Below are positions 9,626 through 20,966 of a DNA stretch of 64,000 nt, piece after piece. A program made the position numbers and the translations under genes. The stretch spans positions 124,001 to 188,000 of the forward strand of contig CAJNAR010000159.1 in assembly GCA_905220665.1 (NCBI GenBank), given 5' to 3'. The DNA is from Albugo candida. Its lineage: Eukaryota; Oomycota; Peronosporomycetes; Albuginales; Albuginaceae. The notes beneath the pieces are model-generated. The model saw only the letters and a list, made by a program, of their open reading frames with translations, did not search any database and was not told the DNA's origin. Each line of letters starts with the position of its first letter. The first letter of the stretch is position 1.

Positions 9626-11887
9626 ATGCCAAGACTTCTACAATCGCTATGCGTTTTAGGCGCTGTATTCATTCCGGGCACGCACGGTGACGACTCCAAG
9701 GTTGACACTATATACGGGAGCCTGTCTGCCGAGCACCGAATCGGACAGCTATTTCAACTCGAGGCGGCGTCGACAATCATGGATGGAGAAAAAGTGAACC
9801 AAGCCAACCTTCTGAAACTCGCACAGCTCGGCATCGGATCCTATCTCAACAACTTTGGTGTGTTCAACAGAAATGGATTTCAGGAAAATTTGAACGGTTC
9901 AGAAATACGGCAGATAATCGACAATATGATGGACGTCAGTTTGAAGGAAGACCCTAATAACCCGATCCTGTACGGCCTTGACTCAGTTCATGGAGCCAAT
10001 TTTGTCGGGAAGGCAACGATCTTCCCTGCTCAGATCAATATTGGTTCCACTTTCGATGTGAAGTACGCATTTCAGGTCGGAGTGGTAGCCTCTAATGACA
10101 CGGCTGGTGCTGGCTCCAAGTATGTATTTGGTCCCGTTGCAGACGTGGCTCTTAGTAAGCGGAGTTGTCGTATTCAAGAAACATTTGGCCAAGACAGCTA
10201 TCTGGTCTCCCGTATGACTGCTGAGAGCGTGAAAGGTATTCAGAACAATGGACTTGTTACCGCATGTCTCAAACATTTTCTCGGATATCAGCACAACTAC
10301 CTTGGATACGATCGAGTGAATGTTGAGATTAGTGACTTCAACCTTGTCAACACTATTCTTAAACCCTTCATAGCAGGGATCGACGCTGGTGCTTTGTCGA
10401 TAATGCAAAGCTATTCATCCGTCAACACGCTGCCAATGGTCGACAACGCCGAGTGGCTCCATACAGTTCTCCGCGACATTCTTCACTTCAAGGGTGTTGT
10501 CATTACCGACTACAAGGAAGGACAAAATCTGGTGGACTTCCACCACACGGCGGAAAACTACACTGATGCGCTGAAACGATGCATCAAAGCTGGTGTTGAC
10601 ATTTCCATGGTCGTTGATTTGAGTATTAATTGGATAGAAATTTTAAAACAAATTCTGAAGGAAGATCCGTCCATGGCACCATATGTTGAGGCTGCTGTCA
10701 AACGAGTTATATACGTGAAGAACCAGCTGAACCTCTACGATCAACCTTATTCTGGTAAGGAACTTCTTGCCAACATTGGATCACAAGAAAGCATAGATTT
10801 GGCGATCCAGGTCGCCAGGGACTCGATTGTGCTGTTGCGAAATAACGACAGTGTCTTGCCGTTGAACCCAAATTCTAAAATTCTTGTCACCGGGAATGCA
10901 GCAAATAATGCGGGTGGCATGAGCGGTGGATGGAGTCACGTGTGGCAAGGACAAGATGGTAATGATCTCTTCAAGGAGAGAATCACAATTCTCGATGGCC
11001 TGAAAAAGCTTGCCCAGAGACTCACATACACGGTTGGTTTGAATTACACCCAAGAGTATGACGAACAAGAAGTTTTGAAGGCTCAAAATATGGCCAAGGA
11101 TGCTGATGTGTGTGTTGTCGCTCTTGCTGAGCACTCAGGTGTTGAGAAGCCTTTTGACATCGATGATTTGGCTCTTCCTCTGAACCAGACCAAGTTTCTT
11201 GATGCGATGAAAATGTCGTGCAAGAAGCTTGTGCTTGTTCTAGTGCAAGCAAGACCGCGTACCTTTCCGGTCACCTCTGATATTCATGCAATACTCAATA
11301 CTATGCTCGTTGGGCCGCATGGTGGACAAGCAATTGCTGAGATATTGATGGGTTTGTACAATCCCAATGGACGACAAGTAGTCCCGTACTCAATGAAAGA
11401 TGGACATGATAGTCTTGTTTACAATGCCCCTGTCGACACGTTGTGTGGATATGGTCCATGTGTGGCCGACTTTCCGTTCGGATTTGGGCTATCTTACACG
11501 AAGTATGTCTACTCGAATCTCAGAATGAGCACGCAAACTGTCGCATGTGCAGGAACTCTTACTGTTAAGGTGGATGTATCGAATCAGGGTTCCATGGCGG
11601 GGAGGGAAGCAGTTCTTCTTTTTATCCAACAAAAGACACGCTCTCATGTTCCGGAGATAAAGAATCTCAAGAGCTTCGAGAAAATCTCGCTCGCCATTGG
11701 TGAGACTAAGACCGTGACATTCGAACTTCAACAAGATGCATGGACGTATCTATCCCCGAAGATCGAGGAAAATTTTCGTGTTGTTTGCGAGCCAGGAGCC
11801 TTTTTCGTTGCAATAAAGTACGACACGCTGTGCAAATTTGACGGTGAAGAAACAAACGAAATGTGTGGTAGATTTACCGTTGTTTGA
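9626..11887 (+). CDS. Secreted GH3 beta-glucosidase, copy 3
   Basis: GH3 glycosidase of 753 residues. The open frame begins at a TTG (9617); I use the ATG at 9626, which gives a signal-peptide-like start (MPRLLQSLCVLGAVFIPG). Motifs: KHFLGY, nucleophile VITDYKE (Asp295; the following residues are GQN instead of VQN), probable acid/base SGVEKPFD (Glu507), and a C-terminal fibronectin-III-like domain. The second half is nearly identical to copy 2. Its 3' flank continues with the same sequence as the 3' flank of copy 4, including a decayed copy of the neighbouring F-box/cytochrome b5 gene. It should be active. Confidence 0.93.
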   Translation: MPRLLQSLCVLGAVFIPGTHGDDSKVDTIYGSLSAEHRIGQLFQLEAASTIMDGEKVNQANLLKLAQLGIGSYLNNFGVFNRNGFQENLNGSEIRQIIDNMMDVSLKEDPNNPILYGLDSVHGANFVGKATIFPAQINIGSTFDVKYAFQVGVVASNDTAGAGSKYVFGPVADVALSKRSCRIQETFGQDSYLVSRMTAESVKGIQNNGLVTACLKHFLGYQHNYLGYDRVNVEISDFNLVNTILKPFIAGIDAGALSIMQSYSSVNTLPMVDNAEWLHTVLRDILHFKGVVITDYKEGQNLVDFHHTAENYTDALKRCIKAGVDISMVVDLSINWIEILKQILKEDPSMAPYVEAAVKRVIYVKNQLNLYDQPYSGKELLANIGSQESIDLAIQVARDSIVLLRNNDSVLPLNPNSKILVTGNAANNAGGMSGGWSHVWQGQDGNDLFKERITILDGLKKLAQRLTYTVGLNYTQEYDEQEVLKAQNMAKDADVCVVALAEHSGVEKPFDIDDLALPLNQTKFLDAMKMSCKKLVLVLVQARPRTFPVTSDIHAILNTMLVGPHGGQAIAEILMGLYNPNGRQVVPYSMKDGHDSLVYNAPVDTLCGYGPCVADFPFGFGLSYTKYVYSNLRMSTQTVACAGTLTVKVDVSNQGSMAGREAVLLFIQQKTRSHVPEIKNLKSFEKISLAIGETKTVTFELQQDAWTYLSPKIEENFRVVCEPGAFFVAIKYDTLCKFDGEETNEMCGRFTVV

Positions 11888-12129
11888 GCAATCCTAGTAG
11901 GTTGCGTTTTGCGTTGTGTTGTGGGATGATTGTAGTATCGTAAATACAATCTGTTTGTTTTGAATAAGTTCTGTTTTTTTCTATTGATTAATCGAGTGGA
12001 AAGCAGAAGACGCATGTTACCTCGTAGGACGGGCAGAAGATTACGGTGACTATAATTGAAGTGAATTTGGACCATTTTCAATCCTTAACTGTATAGAGAT
12101 TTTAGCATCAGATTTCTGATATAGCTAAA

Positions 12130-12690
12130 AGGTCTGGTGTACAGTGCTGTGGAATCCATTTCGTGCGCTCAAATCCAGTTCAGATTGCGTTCAGTTCGAA
12201 GCATGGAAGTGGCATTAGGAGTAGCGTACTTTGTTAGCATCATCATAGCATCTTCAGAATTGCTGTCATCATCTCACGCCGCAGTTGCATCGTACTCAAT
12301 GACATCATCTAATACTTGATGATCTCCTGGATGTAATTCTATAAATCTCGTTATGTCAACTTCCTGATCGTCCGCCACCATAAGTAATCACTACTTTTGT
12401 GTGCAGAAAACACGAGCACGGTTAATAGATCTGGAAAGTGTGCTTGAAAGTAATACTGCTACTGTCCAAGAAATGGATAATCATTCCATTCGTTCCTTCC
12501 GAAACGTCTGACTTCCATCGGAATATGAATTACCATAAGAATATGGCAGAGTCACCGAAATAACTTTGTCACTGCGAGCTCCTCGCTCCCAGACATGGAG
12601 ATTTCACCGTGGGTACCTTCGATGTGGCGTGCCACATTACACAGAGTTTTGATGAAATATTTAGCCGAATACTTGAAGCCTGCTTGTGGC
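12130..12690 (-). pseudogene. Decayed copy of the F-box/cytochrome b5 gene
   Basis: Read on the minus strand, this segment aligns with the C-terminal two thirds of the intact gene at 23452-24477. The spacer to the GH3 stop (11888-12130) also aligns with 23253-23490, so a whole unit was duplicated. Breaks seen: an in-frame TGA at 12274-12276 next to the second heme ligand, loss of that ligand (the QHS motif became Gln-Asn/Ser-like after an indel), HPGG changed to HPGD, and further shifts around 12390. Similarity fades after about 12690; the two-membrane-segment N-terminus is not recognisable. From 12691 to the LINE-type element I see nothing. Confidence 0.85.
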
Positions 12691-12945
12691 TTTTGTATAA
12701 GCAGATGTCGGAATAGCGACATCACATTGCTACTGCATTGTGGCCGAAAGGATAGAGTTCGTATGCTGTTTCTACTCGGCTGTACAACTGCAAGATGTTA
12801 ATCAGTGCGGAGCAGATTACATCGAGAAAGTATCGTGTAGTCTACAAGCGGTAGATAGCCGTGTACCTATCCAAATTAGAGGGGAAAGTACCCAATATAA
12901 AACATGGAACGGCTTCTATCGACATTTTTGATTGGAGTTGACGCC

Positions 12946-12962
12946 ACTGAGGTATTATACTG
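12946..12962. repeat. Target-site duplication, left copy
   Basis: ACTGAGGTATTATACTG, 17 bp, identical to 19997-20013. The two copies bracket the LINE-type element and are explained by target-primed insertion. Confidence 0.85.
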
Positions 12963-13054
12963 ACTTCTCAATTTGCCGGCTACTAAGTAACCCGCCAATT
13001 TAGTAAAACAACTCGAAAAAATTAACCTATTTCAACTCCTTCCTCTCGAAAACA

Positions 13055-15542
13055 ATGGTTCAAGTCGACATATCGACACAACCAAGGGTGCTAGCGTCCA
13101 CTTGTAGTGACGTGGCAACCCTCATGAGTCACCCTGTTTTGGGTGATTGTATGATTGTTGATCAGTCATCACCCCTGTGTGGTAACGTGGAAAGTACCCC
13201 CACCCCCAGTGTGACGGTACTGGTCAATAGCGGTACTACAGGTGTCGGATGTGGTACCGGTGGTACATGCGGTACTGTCGTTGCCTCGTCACAGGATGAC
13301 CCAAAGGCAACTGCAAGTGTGGACGACACTAAAAGTCCACTTTGGCTGACCTGATCAGGTCACAGGAGTCCTTGCGTAAGGACCAGGCTAGAGCTCGGGG
13401 AAAATTTCGCGTGGAGCTCGCAAAGCCAAAAGCCTCGGATATCGAGGCTATCCTGCAGCTATATGCTGATGGGGAGCACCCGGATTGGTCGGTTTTGTCT
13501 GCGAAATTGGAAGCAGCAAGACCTTTCCAAATCCGGAAAGCAACCTTCCCGATGGTCTTGGAGACGGGCCAGTCCTTGACCCGTACTCCGAATGGGAAAA
13601 TTTTATCCTCTCTGATGCGAGACCACGGCAATCCGGTCTTTGAAAGTTTACTGGAGAGCCGGTCAATCGCTCAAGTGTCCAAAATGTCTGGGGGAAACAT
13701 CAGAGTGATGGTCACCACAGCGGATGCCTGCCAACAGTTGGAGTGTCAGCCGGTGACTATCCTTGGGGAGAAGTACTTTTTTCGGGAGTTTGATACTCTT
13801 GAAACAAAGTACTACCTCGATGTTTTCGGCGTAGGCGTGTAGGAAGAACGGAACAACATTCTCCGTGCTCTTCACCAACTAGGATGTCAAGTGGTGTATG
13901 ACACCTTCCGCGAGACGATTCCCACGAAGGCAGCGGTGATGTCGACTTGGCGAGTTTACTTCGGTAGTTTGACGTGCCCCCAACAACTAGTTCGAGTTGG
14001 TAAAGTGAATGAACAAATCGCTTACGACAACCAGCTCTACCCAGTACGGGGTAAGAATGCTCCTATTCCAACGGAACGACCACGTTTTGGTCAACGTCGT
14101 CTTCATTGCTTGGATTTGGGTGCTACATCAACCCCAGGAGCACGGCAACACCAAAGCAAGCAAAACAATCAAAAACAACGCAAAACTCAATCTGCAACTC
14201 AGATTCACAACACCCAAAATCAACAAAAGAACCAGAAACATACAACCGAACCAGCGGCACTCGTGGTGGCACCACATAAGGTGGTGAATCCAGTTCCCAG
14301 TAAGGAATTGGTGGCGAGAAAACCTGACCGGAAGCTCTCCGATCAAATCTCGTTGGAGCTCAACACTCCCCCCACTATCACACCACCAGGAGCACAAGCT
14401 TTATTGCAACACACACCTCCCATCCACCGACTGACCAGTCAGTCATACTCCCAACCACGGGTAGAGCGGGATGGCGATGTATCTATGAAATTGGCGTGGA
14501 CGAGTGGAAAACGTAACCGCGTGGAGCCGTTCGAACAAATGGTCTCCAAAGCACCACCTCTTGCGCTTCCGAAGTTCGCGACCAGCAATTACTTTGCTGT
14601 GCTCGCGACTATGGATGTGGAGATCGAAGAAATCAAAGCAATTGCCAATCCGGAGAATGGGAATCGAGTTCAAATCATCCCCATGAAAGGACGGATGCCG
14701 AAAGAGGTAGCCACTTCGAAAGAGGCGGCACATTTTTATCAGAAACGCCACACAACAATCGAGAAATCGGAACGTCCAACCTGGGTTGGGGAAATAGGGG
14801 AGCTAATGGAAATCGATTCCAAAAATGCCCTTCACTCACTCCGACCGGACAAGCTAGTTCAAGACGATGCTTGCATCCATCACGTTAGAAAGCTAGTCCA
14901 GTTCTGCACAAATCCGGACAAAATTATCCGAGCGGCACTTGATCATCCGATCACTATGAATGGTGTGCTACTAGCGTGTATGGAGTCGAATGATAAAGCG
15001 TTGGATGAATTGGCGCATCTGCTCATGATAAATCGGGTTTTGCAGCGTACAATCTCGGTGAAGATGTTACGTTTGCGACGCGATGGAGTCGCCATGTTGG
15101 TGGAAAAGTTCCCTCAAAACGATCTGTTTTGTTCGAGAAAGTCATGTCGTGGTGGACGTCAGCGACAGACATAGTTCTTGGGTTGACTCGAGCAACCAAA
15201 GCACTCGCGTTTTTGAACTCCTTATTCATGTGTACTGCCCCGACATTCTACACAAACGATCACTGGATCCAATATCTCACCGATGGACCAGTGATCTGGA
15301 TTCCGGGTCATCATTGTCGTTTACTTCCAACTAATGTGATCATATCGTTCTTACGCTCCGACGTGGGAATAAAGTGTTGGTCTCTATGGTTTGGCGGTAA
15401 ATGGCGAGGAATTCTCCATGGTGACATCTCTGAACTTTCCGTCAATCTTAGCTTTTTTCCAGAGGAACACACAACACTTCACCTCTCACAACAAGATGGT
15501 AAAATGAGGTTGATTACTGGTCCACTTCAGCGTGAATGCTAA
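13055..15542 (+). pseudogene. LINE ORF1 (broken)
   Basis: ORF1 of the element begins at the ATG at 13055 with a Ser/Thr/Gly-rich N-terminus. The frame shifts between 13333 and 13351, is interrupted by an in-frame TAG at 13840-13842 (coding resumes immediately in the same frame), and shifts again at about 15080-15174 before ending at 15542. The middle part is rich in Gln, Asn and Lys (about 14150-14250), as expected for a basic RNA-binding ORF1 protein. I did not find CCHC zinc knuckles. The frame joins are inferred from open-frame continuity. Confidence 0.7.
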
Positions 15543-15563
15543 GGGCTCCTCGATTTATTTTAA

Positions 15564-18500
15564 CGTGGAACAATCAATATCTCAGCACTCACGGTGAATG
15601 TTAATGGAATTCATAAAAATGGTCATCTTTTTATCGACCACATCTTATCACAACACTCCATTTGTTGTGTTCAAGAAACCAAGTTTCACGATCACAACCA
15701 ACTGGACTCATTTCAGTTTTTATTATCCTCAAAAATGCAACACAAAATGTTTGTCAATGACCACAACAGTGCTTTTCTCCATCCGACTCAAAACCGCAGT
15801 GGCGGCGTCATGACAATCCTTCGTTCGGACTTTCCCGGTTATGAAAATGCTGAAGAAGTCACCGAACGAAGCATTCGAAATCGTTATTTGGTTTTGCGTC
15901 TTCTCATTCACGATGCACCGGTGTATATTCACAATGTATATGCACCGGTCAAGGCCGAGGAACGAGTGGATTTTTATGAATTATTGCTCTCCAACACTTT
16001 CGAATCGACCGCAACACATATCGTATTTGGTGATTTCAACACACCACTCGATCCAGCTATCGATGCTTCGAGTGGAACAATTCGACACGAACCAAGTCGA
16101 TTAGCGTGTTTGGAATGGCTTTGACAGTTGGGTGTGGTAGACGCTTGGCGAATCCAACATCCGACTGAAAAAGTATTTACAGGACCATTACCGCGCAAGA
16201 ATCGACTTGATCATATCTGCATGTCGGAAGAGCTATTCAATATGGTGTACAAAACCTCTGAGTATTTTCGTCCAAGACATGCGGGAGATCATCTGGAACA
16301 AAAGGTGACTTTTGCAAATCCAACTCAATCACCCGGTCGAGGATATTGGAAATGCTCATTACGACTATTTGAATATCCTAAAGCTGTCGAAGCAATCAAA
16401 TTGGAAGCGAATTTGGTGCTCAACCAGTTACGGACAACTTCGAATCCCGGTAAAATGTGGGAAAGTTGGAAGACGAAAATCAAGAAACAGCTTCAAGGAA
16501 TCGAAAAAAAGGTTGCACAAGATAGCCGACGTGATGTTGAGTCTAGCCAGCGTGTTTTGGAAGTCGCAGCAGCTCGATATCGTATTCAAGACAACAATGA
16601 GTCACGGTATTTTTACGAATCGAGTCTCCAACAATTTAAAATCTCAGTCGAAAACAACGCGAAATACAACCAAAATGAAAGCTTCGACCATCACGTGAAG
16701 CATATGGAGAACTCTTCAAAGCATTTTTTTCGCCCTCCGGATAGTTCTTGTTGTCGCGTGCCGATCGAAAATGCTACAAAAAAATGTGGTACCGTGACAT
16801 CGAACCCGAGGGAGATTATTGACGAATTCAGAGATCATTGGGGTGGCGTCATGGGCTCTGTTTATAGCTCTGAGACCGACTCAAATGTTCCAAGTGACAG
16901 AAAGCAAAAAAAGTTACTCGATGCGATTCAAGTTTCACTTGCCTCAGCAGAGCAAGACCGTCTCTCCACTCGGGTTAAGTACGACCGAGATGGCGGAAGC
17001 GATCAAGCACATGCGGAGTAGTTCTTCTCCAGGTATGGATGGACTACCAGCTGAATTTTATCAGCTTGATCCGGAAACGTTTGGCGAGTGTCTGAAGATC
17101 GTGTTCGAATATCAGCTGGAAAGAGGAATTTTACTTCGATCACAACGTCACTCAGCAATAACATTATTGTACAAAAAAGGATCACGAGGTGATCCTGGCA
17201 ACTATCGACCGATCGCACTGCTTTGTGTCGATGTAAAAGTACTTTCAAAAGTGTTGGCGTATCGATTGCAACGTTTTTTGCCCAAATTGATCCATCAAGA
17301 TCACAAAGCATTCGTGCGAGGAAGGTCAATGCATCATCATATTCGACATCTCACCGACATCCAAGCCTTGGTCACTCATCGTGCGGAGGAAGCTTATGCG
17401 ACTTTTCTCGACTTTGGGAAAGCTTATGATCGAGTCAATTGGACGTACAGGTTTCGTGTTTTGGGAGAAATGGGCGTTGGAAAAAGTTTCATCGACTGGG
17501 TTCGTCTTTTGTACAATAACACAAAGGCGCAGTTGTTGATTAATGGAAATATCACACCATCTATTACACCACAACGTGGAGTGAAACAAGGTGATCCTCT
17601 CTCAGCATTACTTTTGCTAATGACGATCGAACCTTTGGGAAATTTACTTCGACAACATGAAGAATATGGCATTTGGATTGATAGCACGACTGTCGCAACT
17701 GGATTATTTTTTGCGGACGATTCGACATTGCTTTCAGAGATACCAAATGGTGTTTTGACGCAACTCGAACTTGTCCAAGTCTATTGCGATGGATCGGGTG
17801 CGAAACTCAACTTGAGTAAATCATCTTTGCTCTCGTTGAATCGGACCATGCCATGTCCACGTATTCCCAATTTGACCATAATGGGTCCGGAGGATTCGGT
17901 CAAGTATTTGGGTATTCCGTTCGGCCAGAAACCAACTCACTCGATGGTTATTTCAACTCTCGACGAGCGTTTTTACGATGGGTTTGGTGTATGGTTTCGA
18001 CGAGCACGAACTGTCCGTGGTCGACTACTGGTTGCGCAGACGATGATTTTATCACGTTTGTGGCATTACACGATGCACGTAGACATACCAGCAGCGACAA
18101 TTCGACAGTGGCAATCGATGTTAAATCGATTTGTGCTTGGTCGGAAACACAAAAAAGATTCAAAACATGTTCACCTACTCAGGAAAAAGTTTTTATGTCT
18201 TCGCCGACAAGATGGTGGACTACAAGTTCCTTTTTTGGTGAGACGATTAAAGCTACATCGTATTCAATTCCTTCAGCAGTTCGCATCCGATGCGTCAACA
18301 ATTATTCCTGCGAATTGGACGACAGCTTCGACGGAATTATTACAACTTATCCAACCTTCCTTTGGACACACACAAGCCGATGGATATATTCACCATCGCA
18401 TCAAATCGACATGAGAAAATGGTTCAATGGGAAAGCATATCGTCATGGTGGAAACAAGCATTTAAAATGTGGCATCAGATGGATTGGAGCATTTCAATAT

Positions 18501-19699
18501 CAGATTTAAATGTCTCCCAACGCCGTCAGTACTACATGGAACAACCGATGTGGTTTCACTGCGACCAAAAGTTACATTACGAAGCTGCTACTCGTCATCC
18601 GAGTACGCAGAACGTTTGGTACAATCTTGGCATGGTGAATGAACCACATCGAACATTTCGAAAAACGTTTGCTACACTTTTCGACGTTCGAAGTTTGCAA
18701 GACTTTTTTGGAGAAAGTGACACATGGCCAACGAAGGAAGATTTCGTCGCCAACTATTACAACGACGAAGAGCTGAACACGTCGAATATGTCTGAAGAAA
18801 AGTTGCTGAGTCGACTTTACAATGAAGTCACTCAGATTCTTCAGCGTATCCACTTGACGATTGGTGTCATCACTTGGATCACACCAACCACAAGTGGCAG
18901 ATCATTTTCTGTGGGAGTAAAAAAAAGGAAAGGAAACATTATTTTCCATCTATTCCACGCTCACAACTTTCACGAATCGTCTGGAAACCTCCCGAACCAA
19001 CCAAGAGTCATCCGAAGTCGACACATTGGTCAACACGGGAGAGATCGGACGCACTGGATTCAGAACGAGTGGGGACATTTATGGCTACCTTCCGGCATCT
19101 TCGGAGACGTGTATTACCAATTATCAAAAATTTACAGTTTCGTCTAGCTTTCGAATGGTGCCAGTAAAAAAGGATATTCAGCCCGGTATCATATTGTGCA
19201 CGCAGCCTTCGTGTGGGGCAGTGGAATCCGATCAACATCTCTTTCTAGAGTGCGATCACACGGCACAGTTATGGAGGGAGTTACTACCTAATTGGGATCA
19301 GTTTTTCTCCTTTCGCCCACGTTGGCCGCATATTGCATGTGCAATCGTACCAACATTACGGTCGGATTGGAAAGAATATTAAGCAATTCTATCGATTTAT
19401 GGCTTGCATTGCAAGCGGTGACACTGCACTTCGTCTGGACAGATCGGAATCGTCGTTTGTTTGATCAGCGATCAGCGACTCCGATAGTTCCAGCCCTTTC
19501 CGTGATCTACACCACGTTTAGTGCGCACGTTCGGTACTTTCGAAGACAGTGTTACGACCAAATGGAGCGCATTCGGCTTGAAAAGGTGCTGGATCAACTC
19601 GCAACGCAAGGATCATTTGGTGGATTTTTCAGAAGCCGAAGATCATTACTGCGGGTACGGCACAGACAAGTCAAAATGCAAGTGCAACTCAGATCCTAG
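15564..19699 (+). pseudogene. LINE ORF2: endonuclease and reverse transcriptase (broken)
   Basis: N-terminal AP-type endonuclease: NVNG, VQETK, VYAPV, GDFN and LDHI motifs at 15.59-16.25 kb. Reverse transcriptase: SSSPGMDGLP, YRPIALL, LDFGKAYDRV, QGDPLS and the catalytic FADD (about 17710-17721). A C-x4-C-x6-H type knuckle followed by FLEC and LW near 19.2-19.3 kb is the zf-RVT region. Breaks: in-frame TGA at 16122-16124; frame changes near 16960-16980, 18380-18414, about 18870-18900, near 19030-19150 and about 19300-19380. There is no ATG in frame at the start of the endonuclease, so the start codon is lost or initiation is unusual. Confidence 0.88.
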
Positions 19700-19996
19700 T
19701 CCTAGTTGGCTAATTATGCTCACCGTAGTGTGGCGAACACCACTTTGCAAATCACGGTACTTTTGGACCATTTTTACAACTTTACAACTTTACAGCTTTA
19801 CAGCATTTACAAGCTGGACACAGTCTCGTATTAAGGGTGCTGAGGCTACTACGATACGAGATTATCAACGAGGGACATATTACCATCTCTCACAGGTATT
19901 TCACGAAACGTTTTTTATATGTATATATGTTATTTAAGATAGCCTAGGCAACTAGAGAAGTCAGTTAGTCTAATTCTAGTAATATAGACACCTCCA

Positions 19997-20013
19997 ACTG
20001 AGGTATTATACTG
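19997..20013. repeat. Target-site duplication, right copy
   Basis: Identical to 12946-12962 (17 bp). It marks the 3' boundary of the LINE-type insertion. Confidence 0.85.
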
Positions 20014-20828
20014 TCGTCAGATAATTTCAATTAGTGCATCTCATTGATCCGCCCATTAAATAATACATTGCTTTTAAGACTCAAAATTAGTGTTTATATA
20101 CACGACAAGCCACAGACGTATTCCTCAAACGTATTCGCAAGCACGGCATTATTTAGATTATGTGAAAAAATCGGAAGGTCAGGAGCAGGGAGTTGTAAAA
20201 TGATATTACATTTGAAAATCGCTCAAAGCTAGAGAAATGTTGTAATACGTGGGCAGCCATGATACCGAAGATCGCACTCTATTGCACAATGGCTCGATTC
20301 GATGATTCTAGTGTTATACTGGTAAAGTGTGCTGCGCTCTTTATCTGAGGCTACATTGGTTGAAAATGCGAGATTTATTTAGATGAACACATCAACGACT
20401 CGGTTTAGGCCAGGAGAAGACTTGTATAGACACCAGGCGAATATTATTCTCATACTTCTGACTATCACACACAAAGCGACAACCAATCAAGCCAATTAAT
20501 ATTGAAATTTAATAAATAAGAGAGTCTATTCCACAACCTTCAGAATGATCCATTAACCATATGCTGTAAAGCGCTGAAATTGCTGCTTCTCGTGAGAACC
20601 GAATGAACACACTGCTTCGGAGAAGGATAGATCCAGATTATTATATGAATGTGCGTTAAATGGGAGAGGTCTAGTAGCAGACATGCCATCACGCAGTCTG
20701 TAGACGAATTTTGGTCTGCATGAGACGGAAATGGTATGCAACAAGCGCAGGGAACCGAATCGTCAAGCAACTGCTAAGAAGGCATAGGATGAGCACGTAT
20801 TTATATTTTATCCTGAGCAATCTAAACT
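20014..20828. other. Intergenic region upstream of GH3 copy 4
   Basis: No gene recognised. The segment around 20080-20150 matches 8730-8800 upstream of copy 3, with GCAAGCACGGCATT identical in both, about 826-837 bp before the respective ATG. Confidence 0.5.
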
Positions 20829-20853
20829 CACAAAGAAACTTATCAACTTGCAC
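20829..20853 (+). promoter_or_regulatory. Shared proximal box of the GH3 genes, copy 4
   Basis: CACAAAGAAACTTATCAA followed by CTTGCAC, 138 bp before the ATG at 20967. It is the least similar of the four boxes but at the same distance. Confidence 0.45.
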
Positions 20854-20966
20854 CCAAGTTTTATACAGTCAAACTTCTCGAGTGCAGTGTACATCGTAGC
20901 ACATTTCGATTTCTTATATTGTCAACAGTTTACTTACAACTCGCTCGTACAACATCTTGGTCAGCT

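Larger units (their letters stand above)
12963..19996 (+). mobile_element. LINE-type non-LTR retrotransposon, about 7.0 kb, inactive
   Basis: Full-length-looking non-LTR retrotransposon between two perfect 17-bp direct repeats. Layout: about 90 bp leader, ORF1 (13055-15542), ORF2 (15564-19699) with endonuclease, reverse transcriptase and C-terminal zinc-knuckle region, then about 300 bp of 3' tail. There are no long terminal repeats and no poly(A) run at the 3' end; a short ACAACTTT-type direct repeat occurs near 19776-19810. Both ORFs carry several frameshifts and stops, so it cannot move by itself. It resembles the L1/Tx1-like group by domain order; the clade is not certain. Confidence 0.9.

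Noticed and set aside
10781..11134. 117-codon minus-strand frame inside GH3 copy 3 (similar ones lie in copies 1, 2 and 4)
   Set aside because: Antisense shadow of a strongly conserved coding region; no motif, and the plus-strand enzyme explains the sequence.
13342..13842. Separate gene starting at 13342 inside the LINE
   Set aside because: The start is a TTG and the frame is the continuation of ORF1 after a frameshift; it also resumes after the TAG at 13840.
12963..19996. LTR retrotransposon or DNA transposon as identity of the element
   Set aside because: No long terminal repeats or inverted ends; AP endonuclease before the reverse transcriptase and no integrase or transposase motif.
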